Positions 1 to 7,593 are shown, counted from the first letter of the stretch. The stretch: 14,099 bases of DNA from DATHBD01 sp035296325 (GCA_035296325.1 DATHBD010000057.1:1-14099); one strand, 5' to 3'. Notes: generated by a model from the letters alone, not told the origin. Numbers and translations: made by a program.

Positions 1-273
1 CTGGTCCGCGGGCACTTCCACACCGCCTGCCGGATGCTCTCCTCCGAGGACAACGCACCCGACCCCGCACCGGCACCCGCCTTCTTCGTCGCCACCGAAG
101 ACGGCAAAGGCGGAAAGAACTCCGACACCCTCAAAATCCAGGTCACCGGCATGCCGCAGAAAGGCATCGCCCAATGCGCCTCCTGGGCCGGCGACGGCTC
201 CCACCGCATCCCCATGATGGAACAGGCCAAGCAGACCCCGGCCTTCGACGCGGTACGCATCAAGGTCCAGTAA
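1..273 (+). CDS. Unrecognised protein, C-terminal part (gene enters from the left edge)
   Basis: The frame is open from the first base, so the 5' end lies outside the window; about 90 residues are visible before the TAA at 271-273. The visible part starts LVRGHFHTACRML and contains a short Pro/Ala stretch (DPAPAPAFF), a Gly/Lys-rich turn (DGKGGKNSD) and a C-terminal segment rich in beta-type residues ending VRIKVQ. Two Cys residues are present (in HTACRM and AQCASW). I see no membrane segment and recognise no family. A Met at 34-36 could start a 79-residue protein, but I see no ribosome binding site before it and the frame continues upstream, so a truncated larger protein is preferred. It converges on the next gene with 13 bases between stops. 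Confidence 0.5.
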   Translation: MVRGHFHTACRMLSSEDNAPDPAPAPAFFVATEDGKGGKNSDTLKIQVTGMPQKGIAQCASWAGDGSHRIPMMEQAKQTPAFDAVRIKVQ

Positions 274-286
274 CGGACGCCGGCTG

Positions 287-1459
287 CTACCGCAGGGCGC
301 GGAGGTCGAGTGCGAACCACTGCTCCGGCTGGGCCTCCCCGGTGGACCACCACAGCACACCCTGACGGGCGGAGACCGTTCCGATCCCGTCGGCCACCAC
401 CGTCGTGGCGGCGTCGCCCAGGTCGTACACCGCGAGCTGGGCGGCGCCGCCCTGGCGTTCCCGGCCCCGGGTGAGCACCTCGAACCGGTCCAGCAGGGCG
501 ACGTCGCTGAGGGCGGCGCTGACCGAACCGCCGGCGATGCGGCGCCGCTCGGCACCGTCCGGACGCATCACCTCGATGCGGGCGGCGCCGCCGTCCGGGC
601 CGAGTACCAGCGCCCTGCACCACGCCGGGCTGCACCCGACCAGCTCGGTCGCGACGGAGGGAACCCGCACCCGGCGGTCGTCGAGGAGGTTGACCAGCTC
701 CATGGGTTGGGCCGCGTCGGCCGACCCGGACGCACTCACCAGCCACGGCCAGGCCGACAACGCGAACGTCCCCGGCACCCGACGCGCGCTCACCGGGCCG
801 CCATCCAGCGCCACCGACCGCACCTCGGTCACCGCGGTTTCGCCGGCCGCCATCGCGATCCAGTGCAGCCGACCGTCGCCGACGACGAGGTCGTACTGCG
901 AGTTGAAGAACACCGCCGCGCCGGTGTCCGCGGTGACCGGCACCGGGGGGCGGCCGGTCCGCCAGTCCAGCCGCCAGATCTCGGTGCGCGCGACGCCGGC
1001 GTCGGTGGCGGTGAACTGGAACCAGAACACCGTGTCGCCCACCGCGGTGAACCCGACGAACTGAGGGTGCTCGCTCGTCGCCATCCTGCGGATCTCGCGC
1101 GGCTCACCGGGGCCACGGAGCAGCAGTCGCAGGTGCCCCCCGTCGAGCGTGCTGGCCGTGCCGAGCGAGGTGCCTGCGTCCAGGAAGAACCATGGCGTGT
1201 AGATCGCCTGGTCCGCGAGGCGGGCCGGCGTGGTCACGATCGTGGCGTCGGGCCACCGCTCGGTGAGGTGAGGCGCCGGCGGCTCCGTCGCGTCGGCGGT
1301 GGTCGCGGTGAGGTTGGACAGCCGCGGTAGCCGCACCGAGGGCAGGGCGAGCAGGGCACCGGCGGCGATCACGGCCAGTACCAGCGCGCCGACCCGTTGC
1401 CGCGCTGGTCCGGGACGGCGATCCGGTGTCGGGCCGGGACTGCTGGCTGGTGCCTCCAC
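287..1459 (-). CDS. Membrane-anchored protein with large extracytoplasmic domain, function unknown
   Basis: From the GTG at 1459 the product has 390 residues. Residues 1-22 are Pro/Arg-rich and cytoplasmic in style, about 23-41 form one hydrophobic segment (VGALVLAVIAAGALLALPSV), and the remaining 340 or so residues would lie outside the membrane. That domain has repeating strand-like blocks with Trp and Asp-Gly turns (IWRLDWRTG, LHWIAMAAGE, QGVLWWSTGE), which suggests a beta-propeller-like fold; this is a guess from texture. A Cys pair (GCSPAWC) could form a disulphide. Start choice: the GTG at 1459 has an AGGGA 8 bases upstream. A longer form from a GTG at 1546 is open but has no ribosome binding site and would cover the candidate promoter of the divergent permease gene. 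No family recognised. Confidence 0.7.
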   Translation of the reverse strand: MEAPASSPGPTPDRRPGPARQRVGALVLAVIAAGALLALPSVRLPRLSNLTATTADATEPPAPHLTERWPDATIVTTPARLADQAIYTPWFFLDAGTSLGTASTLDGGHLRLLLRGPGEPREIRRMATSEHPQFVGFTAVGDTVFWFQFTATDAGVARTEIWRLDWRTGRPPVPVTADTGAAVFFNSQYDLVVGDGRLHWIAMAAGETAVTEVRSVALDGGPVSARRVPGTFALSAWPWLVSASGSADAAQPMELVNLLDDRRVRVPSVATELVGCSPAWCRALVLGPDGGAARIEVMRPDGAERRRIAGGSVSAALSDVALLDRFEVLTRGRERQGGAAQLAVYDLGDAATTVVADGIGTVSARQGVLWWSTGEAQPEQWFALDLRALR

Positions 1460-1507
1460 CAAGGACTTCCCTACGACGAATGGGATGCGGGCATGGCGAT
1501 TCGGGCG

Positions 1508-1536
1508 CTGACGGTACCAGTCGGACCGGCTACCCT
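1508..1536 (+). promoter_or_regulatory. Candidate promoter for the permease pair
   Basis: CTGACG at 1508-1513 and TACCCT at 1531-1536 are separated by 17 bases, which matches the actinobacterial housekeeping pattern TTGACR-N17-TAnnnT. Transcription would start near 1543, about 36 bases before the permease GTG. I looked for a Zur-like palindrome between 1440 and 1578 and saw none. Confidence 0.4.
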
Positions 1537-1578
1537 CGGTTGACACCGCCGACGAGAAGCCGCAGGGATGAACCGACC

Positions 1579-2625
1579 GTGACGACTACCGAGCGCGAAC
1601 TGCCGGGCGGCCCGCAGCTGGGCGACCCGGCCGCGCCGCCGGGGGGCCAGCCACCGCGACGCCGGGCGCTGCTCGGCGGGCGGGTCACCTCGGTGGAACT
1701 GCTCGCCGGCCTTCTGGTGTTGTTGGTGATCTTCCGGGTGCCGATCGCCGAGGCGCTCTCCGGGCCGTGGCTGCAGACCTGGATGACGGTGTTCGTCTCG
1801 GTGATGACACAGGCCACGCCGTTCCTGGTGTTCGGGGTGGCACTGTCGGCGATCATCGCGGTCTTCGTGCCGGCCTCGTTCTTTGCCAAGGCGCTGCCGG
1901 AACGGGCCGCGCTCGCCGTGCCGGTGGCCGGCGCCGCCGGGGTGATCCTGCCCGGCTGCGAGTGCGCCTCGGTCCCGGTCGCGAGTGCACTGATGCGCCG
2001 CGGCGTCACGCCGGCGGCCGCGCTCGCGTTCCTGCTCGCGTCACCCGCGATCAACCCGGTGGTACTGATCTCCACGGCGGTCGCCTTTGCCGGCAAGCCC
2101 GAGATGGTGCTGGCCCGCCTCGTCGCGAGCCTGATCACCGCGATCGTGATGGGTTGGCTGTGGCTGCGGCTGGGGCGCACCGAATGGATCCGGTTGCCGA
2201 AGCGCGCCGACGTCGGCCCCGGTGCCCGGTGGCAGGCGTTCTGGGCGTCGGTGCGGCACGACGTGCTGCACGCCGGCGGATATCTGGTGATCGGCGCGAT
2301 GGCGGCGGCCGCGCTGCAGGTCGCTGTCCCCCGGGCCTGGCTGCAGGCGGTGGCTGACCAGGAGCTGCTGTCGGTGCTGCTCCTCGCCGGGCTGGCGGTG
2401 CTGCTGTCGATCTGCTCCGAGGCCGACGCGTTCGTCGCGGCGTCGCTGCGGGAATTCTCGTTGACGGCCCGGCTCGCGTTCCTCGTGGTCGGCCCCATGA
2501 TCGACCTGAAGCTCTTCGCCATGCAGGCCGGCATCTTCGGTCGCCAGTTCGCGTTCCGGTTTGCTCCGGCGACGTTCGTGGTGGCCGTGGTCGTCTCGCT
2601 CGCCGTCGGGGCGGTGCTGCTGTGA
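1579..2625 (+). CDS. UPF0718 / ArsP_1-family permease
   Basis: 348 residues from a GTG with AGGGA about 10 bases upstream. After a Pro-rich N-terminus (1-35) there are roughly eight hydrophobic segments in two halves, separated by a charged loop at about 197-228. Each half has the family signature: GCECASVP at 126-133 followed by the SPAINPVVL helix (155-163), and SICSEADAF at 277-285 followed by VGPMIDLKLFAM (304-315). The two Cys-containing motifs on equivalent helices are typical of COG0701/UPF0718 permeases, whose substrates are mostly unproven (one branch, ArsP, exports organoarsenicals). The next gene overlaps by 4 bases and is the usual partner of this branch, so the two probably form one complex. 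Because the partner carries a His-rich linker, a divalent metal is a plausible substrate; that is inference. Confidence 0.9.
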   Translation: MTTTERELPGGPQLGDPAAPPGGQPPRRRALLGGRVTSVELLAGLLVLLVIFRVPIAEALSGPWLQTWMTVFVSVMTQATPFLVFGVALSAIIAVFVPASFFAKALPERAALAVPVAGAAGVILPGCECASVPVASALMRRGVTPAAALAFLLASPAINPVVLISTAVAFAGKPEMVLARLVASLITAIVMGWLWLRLGRTEWIRLPKRADVGPGARWQAFWASVRHDVLHAGGYLVIGAMAAAALQVAVPRAWLQAVADQELLSVLLLAGLAVLLSICSEADAFVAASLREFSLTARLAFLVVGPMIDLKLFAMQAGIFGRQFAFRFAPATFVVAVVVSLAVGAVLL

Positions 2626-3413
2626 ACCGGCAGGCATCCGCGGTGATCCTGGTACTGCTCGGCGGGGCGGTGCTGCGGATCAGCCTCACCGACCAGTACC
2701 TGCGCTACGTCAAGGAAGGGCTGCGACCGTTTCTGCTGCTGGCTGGTGCGACGCTGGTCGCGGTCGCGGTGATGACGCTGTGGTACGAGCTCCGCCCCAC
2801 GCCGGCCGCGCCGCGCTCCGACGGTGACGGGCACGGCGGCGATGGGCACGGCGACGATGGGCACGGCGGCGATGGGCACGGCGGCGATGGGCAGGGCGGC
2901 GATGGGCACGGGCACCACGGCGAGCCGCGGGTGGCCTGGCTGCTGCTGCTCCCGGTGCTCGGGCTGCTCCTAGTCGGGCCGCCCGCCCTCGGCTCGTACG
3001 CCGCCAACCGGTCCGGAACGGCGCTCTCCGCCACCTCGGACTTCGCGCCGCTGCCTGCCGGCGACCCGGTGCGGCTGACCGTCCTGGACTACGCCTCGCG
3101 GGCGGTCTTCGACCAGGGCCGGTCCATCGGAGACCGTCGGGTGGAACTCACCGGCTTCGTCATGCCCGGCCCGGACGGCGGCTGGTATCTGAGCCGGATG
3201 GTGCTGAGCTGCTGTGCCGCGGACGCCCGCCCCATCAAGATCGGCCTCAACGGTGCGGTGCCGGACGGGCTCGCCGCCGACGTGTGGCTACGGCTCGTCG
3301 GAAAGTACGACGCGGAACTCGCGGTGGACAGCCTGAATGGCGAGCGGATCCCGTACATCGAGGTCGTCGACGCGCAGCGGATCGATGCCCCGGTCGAGCA
3401 GTACGAGGATTAG
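2622..3413 (+). CDS. TIGR03943/DUF1980-type putative permease subunit with His-rich linker
   Basis: 263 residues from a GTG that overlaps the permease stop (GTGA), so translation is coupled. Hydrophobic segments lie at about 8-20, 36-54 and 104-122. Between the second and third is a linker (67-101) of repeated DGHGG units ending HGHHGE, with six His residues in all. The C-terminal domain (from about 140) has the conserved LSCCAADARP motif with adjacent Cys at 197-198, followed by strands ending YIEVVDAQRID; this is the hallmark of the family (YcgQ in Bacillus is a relative). The position of the His-rich stretch between membrane segments suggests a metal-collecting loop. Whether the pair imports or exports metal cannot be read from the sequence. 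Confidence 0.88.
   Translation: MNRQASAVILVLLGGAVLRISLTDQYLRYVKEGLRPFLLLAGATLVAVAVMTLWYELRPTPAAPRSDGDGHGGDGHGDDGHGGDGHGGDGQGGDGHGHHGEPRVAWLLLLPVLGLLLVGPPALGSYAANRSGTALSATSDFAPLPAGDPVRLTVLDYASRAVFDQGRSIGDRRVELTGFVMPGPDGGWYLSRMVLSCCAADARPIKIGLNGAVPDGLAADVWLRLVGKYDAELAVDSLNGERIPYIEVVDAQRIDAPVEQYED
2826..2910 (+). repeat. In-frame 15-bp tandem repeat encoding DGHGG
   Basis: About five and a half units of the pattern GATGGGCACGGCGGC run from 2826 to 2910, each encoding Asp-Gly-His-Gly-Gly. One unit has His changed to Gln (CAG at 2892-2894) and one has the final Gly changed to Asp (GAC at 2853-2855). The near-identity at the DNA level suggests recent expansion by slippage. Confidence 0.9.
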
Positions 3414-3420
3414 CGCCCGA

Positions 3421-3921
3421 TCAGGTCAGCACCAGCCAGGCCCGGCCGTCGATCAGCTCACGTGCCGCGTCGAGGTGCCCGGCGTGGCAGGCCGTCTCGG
3501 TGATGACGTGCAGGACGGTGCTCCGCAGGTCCCGGGGCGGCAGGCCGGGAAAGATCTCGTCCGGCCACCACGCCGCCGCTGAGTCCAGTGGCGTGCCCGC
3601 GATGACGGCGTCGGCGAGCGCCGCCTCCTGGCGGTACAGGTCGAACACGGCCTCGGCCGGCGTGTCCGGCCCGACCTGCCAGGCGGCATCGCCGGATTCC
3701 AGGTCCACCGCTTCGCCGGCGGCGACGGCCCGGAACCAGAACCGTTCCACGTCCAGCGCCAGGTGGCGCACCATCCCGAGACAGGTCCAGCCCGAGGGCA
3801 GCGCCGGTCGACGCAGGGCCTCGTCGGGTAGCCCGTCCAGAATCCCGAGCACGTGGTCCCGCTGACTTTTCAGGACCGACAGCAGTGCCGAAGTCTCCGC
3901 GGTCGATGCCGATCGGCCCAT
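3421..3921 (-). CDS. DinB / DUF664-family protein
   Basis: 166 residues from the ATG at 3921, which has a strong GGAGG six bases upstream; this rules out a longer form from 3972. The fold is the DinB four-helix bundle: the N-terminal helix (TAETSALLSVLKSQRDHVL), the GLPDEALRRP turn, the SGWTCLGMVRHLA segment and the C-terminal VITETACHAGHLDAAREL helix. Three His residues, at 53, 146 and 149, sit where this superfamily binds a divalent metal. In actinobacteria many members act as mycothiol-dependent transferases or isomerases, but the substrate here is unknown. It converges on the permease-partner gene with only 7 bases between stops, and is separated from the sugar-binding gene upstream of it by 76 bases. 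Confidence 0.85.
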   Translation of the reverse strand: MGRSASTAETSALLSVLKSQRDHVLGILDGLPDEALRRPALPSGWTCLGMVRHLALDVERFWFRAVAAGEAVDLESGDAAWQVGPDTPAEAVFDLYRQEAALADAVIAGTPLDSAAAWWPDEIFPGLPPRDLRSTVLHVITETACHAGHLDAARELIDGRAWLVLT

Positions 3922-3997
3922 GGTTCCTCCACTGGTGCGGTACTGCTGATGCTCGCACACCCGGCGGACCACACCGCGGTCGATCCGGTGGCCGGGT

Positions 3998-5017
3998 TCA
4001 GTCGCCCCAGCAGTTCCGGACGCCGAAGGCGACGTCCCTTGCCGGCACGCCGACCGCTGGGTCGCCGGTGATCAGCGTCACGCCCGTGTCCAGGTAGCCG
4101 CTGGGCTTCTCGCCGCCCCGGGCTGCGGCGGCGAGCGCCCGTACGCCCTCTCGCGCCATGTTCTCCGGGTACTGCTGCGCCGTGGCATCGATGTCCCCGG
4201 GCCGAACCCCGTTTTTGATCGCTTCGCAGCCACCGTCGACCGACACGACCACGACGTCCGCCATGTTGCGGCCGGCGTCCTTGAGCGCCGCGATCGCGCC
4301 GAGCGCCGCGGGCTCGTTGACGGCGTAGACAACGTTGATGTCCGCAGCCTCGGTGAGCAGCTGCGACATGCCCGCCCGTCCCTTCTCGCGGTTGCCCTCG
4401 GTGTCGACCGATCCGACGATCTCGGGGCCGTCCTCGTTCAGGCCGAAGCCGGCGAGGAAGCCTTCCCGACGCAGCTCACCGGAGGCGATTCCCGGGGCGA
4501 GGTCGAGCATCGCTATCTTCGCGGCCAGTCCCTTCTGGGCAACCTTCGCCTTGGCGTACTGCCCGATCAGTTCCCCGGCGCGCTTGTTGTCGGTGGCGAA
4601 AAGCGCGTCGACCGCGGACCGGGGGTCGGTGGGGGTGTCCACGGCGATCACGGCCACGCCCGCTTCCCGCGCCCGCTCAATGGCGGGCACGACGGCCCTG
4701 GAGTCGGCGGGCGAGATGAGGATGCCCTTCGCCCCTTTCGCGATCATGTCCTCGATCGCCTGAACCTGGCTCTCGTTGTCGACGTCGCTCTCGCCGGTCG
4801 CGGTCAGCAGCTCGACGTTTTCCTTCCCGGCGGTGTCTTCAGCGATCTCGCGCATCGTCACCCAGAACGGGTTCGCCTCCTGCTTGGTGATCAGACCGAT
4901 GGTGACCCGCTCGCGGTCGTCGCCGCAGCCGGCGAGGCCCAGGCTGAGCGCCAGGGCGCCACCCAGCGCGATGAGCCGTCGGATGCTGCCCGTACCGCTA
5001 CGTCGAGGCTTCGCCAT
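3998..5017 (-). CDS. Sugar-binding lipoprotein, periplasmic binding protein type 1 (FrcB/RbsB-like)
   Basis: 339 residues from the ATG at 5017, with an AGGGCGG stretch upstream. A GTG at 5041 overlapping the MFS stop would add eight residues. Residues 1-31 form a lipoprotein signal with lipobox LAGC (Cys31). The mature part follows the ribose/fructose-binding pattern: TIGLITKQEANPFWVTM at the start, AIEDMIAKGAKGILISPAD, VAVIAVDTPTD, a second lobe with DLAPGIASGELRREGF, NREKGRAGM, VYAVNEPAALGAI and VVVSVDGG, ending with the ATAQQYPENMAREGV segment. It should bind a monosaccharide outside the membrane. Odd: no ABC permease or ATPase gene is adjacent; instead it lies 23 bases after a FucP-type symporter. 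It may lend its sugar to ABC parts encoded elsewhere, or act as a sensor. Confidence 0.88.
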   Translation of the reverse strand: MAKPRRSGTGSIRRLIALGGALALSLGLAGCGDDRERVTIGLITKQEANPFWVTMREIAEDTAGKENVELLTATGESDVDNESQVQAIEDMIAKGAKGILISPADSRAVVPAIERAREAGVAVIAVDTPTDPRSAVDALFATDNKRAGELIGQYAKAKVAQKGLAAKIAMLDLAPGIASGELRREGFLAGFGLNEDGPEIVGSVDTEGNREKGRAGMSQLLTEAADINVVYAVNEPAALGAIAALKDAGRNMADVVVVSVDGGCEAIKNGVRPGDIDATAQQYPENMAREGVRALAAAARGGEKPSGYLDTGVTLITGDPAVGVPARDVAFGVRNCWGD

Positions 5018-5040
5018 GGTGCCATCCGCCCTACGGTTCA

Positions 5041-6366
5041 CTAGACGACGTTCGTGATCGGTTCCCCGACAGCCGGTCGATGGCTGCGCATGTCGAACAG
5101 GGCATAGGCGGCCACCAGGACCAGGCAGACCCCGGGCACCACGTAACCCATCGCGGGCCCGGCCACGTCCATCACGACTCCGTGCAGCATCGGGGCCAGC
5201 GCGCCGCCGAGGATCGCCATGACGAGCCCGGCGGCACCGAACTTCGCGTCCTCACCAAGGCCCTGCAGGGCCACCCCGTAGATCGTGGGGAACATCAGCG
5301 ACAGGGACGCTGAGATCCCGACGACCGCAAGCAGGCCGACCATGTTGAGCGAGAACATCGCGACCAGGCAGAGCGCGACACCAACCACGGCCATGATCAA
5401 CAATAGCCGGGCCGGTTGCATGATTCCGAGCAGGTAGACCATGGCGAAGCGGGCGATGAGGAACAGGACCAGGCTGGCTTGCAGATACCAGCCTGAGTTC
5501 TCCGGGGAGACCCCGACGACGTCCTGGGCGTACTGGATGGTGAAGGTCCACGTGCAGGTCTGCGCGGCCACATTGAAAAATTGAGCCGCGACGCCGTAGC
5601 GGTAGTGGCGGTTGGCCCACAGCCGCCCGAACGCACCGCCGCTCGCCACGGGAACCTCGGCCCGCTCGGTCGGGACACTCATCTTGCGGAATGCGATGAG
5701 CAGCCAGATCAGCACCAGCACCGCGGCGATGCCAACGTACGGCTTGAGCACGAGCGCCAGGTCCGCCTCCTGGCTCTGCACCAGTTGCTCCGGAGCCATG
5801 ATCGTCTTCGCCGCCTCCGGCGTCAGCGCCGGAAGGATCAGCACCGCCCCGAGGAGGACGCCGACGTTGGCGCCGACGGGGTTGAAGGCCTGGGCGAGGT
5901 TGAGTCGCCGGGTCGCCGTCTTCTCTGATCCCATGGCGATGACGAACGGGTTGGCTGACGTCTCCAGGATCGACAATCCCGCGGCCAGCACGAAGAGCGC
6001 AAGGAGGAAGAAGCCGTACTGGAGGAACTGGCTGGCGGGGATGAACAACACTCCACCGACAGCGGCCAGGCCCAGCCCGACGAGCACCCCTGCCTTGTAG
6101 CCGAACCGCCGGTTGATGAACGCGGCCGGGATGGCGAGCAGGAAATAGGCCCCGTAGTAGGCGAACTGAACCAGCGAAGACTGGAAGTTCGACATGTCGA
6201 AGATGCTGCGGAAGACCCCGACGAGAACGTCGGTGAGATTGGCCGCCGCGCCCCACGCCGCGAAACAGCAGAGCAGGAGCACGAACGGGACCAGCAGGCC
6301 GCGCTCCACCAGCCGGGACTCGGTCGCAGGCAACTGACCGTCCGCCGCCTCGGAGGTTGACGACAT
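5041..6366 (-). CDS. MFS sugar:H+ symporter, FucP (FHS) family
   Basis: 441 residues from the ATG at 6366, with about 12 hydrophobic segments. FHS-family features include WGAAANLTD (38-46), INRRFGYKAG (84-93), ILETSANPFVIAMG (133-146) and RRLNLAQAFNPVGANVG (153-169). Asp46 and Glu135 fall at the very numbers of the two proton/sugar-coupling acids of E. coli FucP, a strong sign of an active symporter. Likely substrates are fucose, galactose, glucose or fructose-type sugars; I cannot choose. Start: the frame is open up to 6504, but that would run through the znuA-side terminator hairpin and a candidate promoter, so those residues are not considered coding. A Met at 6396 is an alternative. The sugar-binding lipoprotein gene follows after 23 bases and is probably in the same operon. 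Confidence 0.88.
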   Translation of the reverse strand: MSSTSEAADGQLPATESRLVERGLLVPFVLLLCCFAAWGAAANLTDVLVGVFRSIFDMSNFQSSLVQFAYYGAYFLLAIPAAFINRRFGYKAGVLVGLGLAAVGGVLFIPASQFLQYGFFLLALFVLAAGLSILETSANPFVIAMGSEKTATRRLNLAQAFNPVGANVGVLLGAVLILPALTPEAAKTIMAPEQLVQSQEADLALVLKPYVGIAAVLVLIWLLIAFRKMSVPTERAEVPVASGGAFGRLWANRHYRYGVAAQFFNVAAQTCTWTFTIQYAQDVVGVSPENSGWYLQASLVLFLIARFAMVYLLGIMQPARLLLIMAVVGVALCLVAMFSLNMVGLLAVVGISASLSLMFPTIYGVALQGLGEDAKFGAAGLVMAILGGALAPMLHGVVMDVAGPAMGYVVPGVCLVLVAAYALFDMRSHRPAVGEPITNVV

Positions 6367-6468
6367 CTGGACCCCACATCTGAGTGTCGGTGCCATCCCA
6401 TCGCTCGCCAGGCCATGGGCGGGCCGGATGGGCGCTGTGTCGACACGAGACTGAGCTGAGCCACCCCA

Positions 6469-6497
6469 AGCGTGCATTGCTCGGCGGAAGCGGTCAA
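6469..6497 (-). promoter_or_regulatory. Candidate promoter of the symporter/sugar-binding operon
   Basis: Read leftwards, TTGACC (6497-6492) is followed after 17 bases by CACGCT (6474-6469). The -35 is good and the -10 is weak. It abuts the terminator hairpin of the preceding gene and gives a leader of about 100 bases before the ATG at 6366. Within that leader lies the 10-bp palindrome GTGTCGACAC (6437-6446), which could be an operator half but is too short to claim. Confidence 0.3.
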
Positions 6498-6535
6498 GGG
6501 CCACCTTGTCGCTGTGGACAACGACAAGGTGGCCC
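6498..6535. terminator. Hairpin terminator after the ZnuA-type gene
   Basis: GGGCCACCTTGTCG (6498-6511) and its exact complement CGACAAGGTGGCCC (6522-6535) form a 14-bp perfect stem with a 10-base loop. It lies 35 bases past the stop of the ZnuA-type gene. There is no U-tract, as is common in actinobacteria. It isolates the zinc gene from the sugar operon downstream. Confidence 0.8.
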
Positions 6536-6570
6536 CAGGGAAGGCTGGGTGCTCGACCAGGAGCTGGGCC

Positions 6571-7521
6571 TCAGACGCAACCGAGCGCCGCGCGAAGCCG
6601 GCCGAGATTGGCCCGCATGATCGACAGGTAGTCCTCGGCGCTGCCGTCCTTGAGCCCTTCGATGGGATCGAGCACGTCGGTCTTGGCACCCACCTCATTC
6701 GCGATCGTCTCGGCCAGCTTGGGGCTCACCAGCGTCTCGAAGAAGATGGTGGTGGCGCCGCGCTGCCTGGCGAGTTCGGCGACAGCGGTGACCTGCTGCG
6801 GGCCGGCCTCGCCCTCGGCGTTGATGCCGGTGATCGGGATCTGCTCGAGGCGGTAGCGCTGGGCCAGGTAGCCGAAGGCGGCGTGACTGGTGACGATGTC
6901 GCGGCGCTGACAGTTCGCCAACCCGGTGGTGTACTCGCGGTCCAGCGCCTCCAGGTCGCCGCGCAGCGTGGCGGCCCGGCTACGGAAGTCGGCGGCGTGC
7001 TCCGCGTCGATCGCGGCCAGCCGCCCGGCCAGGGCGTCCACGATCGCGGCGAACCGGGTGGGGTCCAGCCAGACGTGCGGATCCATGCCCTCGTTGGCGT
7101 GCTCCTCGCCGGCGTGCTCTTCCTCCTCCTCGGCGCCGGGTGGCGCCGGACGCAGCGCCTCCACCGTGGCCACGTCGAAGGCCCGGTCACCCGCCTCGGA
7201 CTTCACCGCAGCGTCAAGCTCGGGCTGCAGACCGGCGAGATAGATCAGCAGCCCGGCCTTGCCGATGTCGGCGACCTGTCGCGGCGACAGTTCCAGGTCG
7301 TGTGGCTCAGCGCCCGGGTCGGTCAGGTTCGTCACCTGGACCTGGTCGCCACCCACCCGCTCGGCGATGAACCGCAGCGGATAGAACCCGGCGATCACCT
7401 CGATCGGCTTGTCTCCGCCGTCCGCCGATCCGGCCGAGCTGCTCGATCCGCACGCCGTTGCCGAGCCCAGCACCGAGGCGAGGAGAACCGTGACGCCCAG
7501 CGTCCGAAGTGAATGTCCCAT
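6571..7521 (-). CDS. znuA: Zinc (or manganese) ABC transporter substrate-binding lipoprotein, ZnuA/AdcA type
   Basis: 316 residues from the ATG at 7521, with a G-run ribosome binding site. A lipoprotein signal ends at Cys24 (SATAC). The cluster A-I pattern is complete: VIAGFYPLRFIAERVGG (42-58), the PHDLELSP metal site (His74), the MDPHVWLDP site (His149), VTSHAAFGYLAQRY (His213), and LDPIEGL with Asp285 as fourth ligand. Between them is an acidic His loop at 130-149 (five Glu in a row, then His136 and His141), which favours zinc over manganese. No ZnuB or ZnuC gene adjoins it: the gene is followed by a terminator and an unrelated sugar operon, so it must work with a permease and ATPase encoded elsewhere. 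A perfect Zur-type palindrome lies in its promoter. Confidence 0.92.
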   Translation of the reverse strand: MGHSLRTLGVTVLLASVLGSATACGSSSSAGSADGGDKPIEVIAGFYPLRFIAERVGGDQVQVTNLTDPGAEPHDLELSPRQVADIGKAGLLIYLAGLQPELDAAVKSEAGDRAFDVATVEALRPAPPGAEEEEEHAGEEHANEGMDPHVWLDPTRFAAIVDALAGRLAAIDAEHAADFRSRAATLRGDLEALDREYTTGLANCQRRDIVTSHAAFGYLAQRYRLEQIPITGINAEGEAGPQQVTAVAELARQRGATTIFFETLVSPKLAETIANEVGAKTDVLDPIEGLKDGSAEDYLSIMRANLGRLRAALGCV

Positions 7522-7542
7522 GCCCCCAACTGTGTATGGTTA

Positions 7543-7557
7543 TGACAATCATTGTCA
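7543..7557 (-). promoter_or_regulatory. Zur-type operator in the znuA promoter
   Basis: TGACAATCATTGTCA is a perfect 7-1-7 inverted repeat, 22 bases before the ATG. On the leftward strand it contains most of a consensus TTGACA -35 hexamer (7558-7553), followed by weak -10 candidates TACACA (16-base spacing) or CACAGT (18-base spacing). Binding would block the promoter. Zur in actinobacteria recognises sites of the TGAnAATnATTnTCA kind; a Fur- or MntR-type reader is the alternative. Confidence 0.8.
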
Positions 7558-7593
7558 ACAACGCATCAGTCACGGGGAGCCCGGCCAAGATCG

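Noticed and set aside
405..1330. Rightward open frames opposite the membrane-anchored protein
   Set aside because: Arg/Pro/Gly-rich shadow translations typical of GC-rich DNA; no ribosome binding site and no motif.
1440..1578. Zur-type site before the permease pair
   Set aside because: Read on both strands; no AT-centred palindrome resembling the site at 7543-7557 is present.
2826..2910. Regular direct repeats that might suggest a CRISPR array
   Set aside because: Units are 15 bp, contiguous with no spacers, and in frame within a coding sequence (DGHGG).
1530..2918. Very long leftward open frame opposite the permease pair
   Set aside because: Its translation is low-complexity (VPIAAVPIAAVPI and Thr/Ala/Arg-rich), with none of the family motifs; it mirrors the two recognised genes on the other strand.
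6437..6446. GTGTCGACAC palindrome before the symporter gene as a repressor site
   Set aside because: Ten bases with a central restriction-site-like core are too common in GC-rich DNA to call an operator without conservation.
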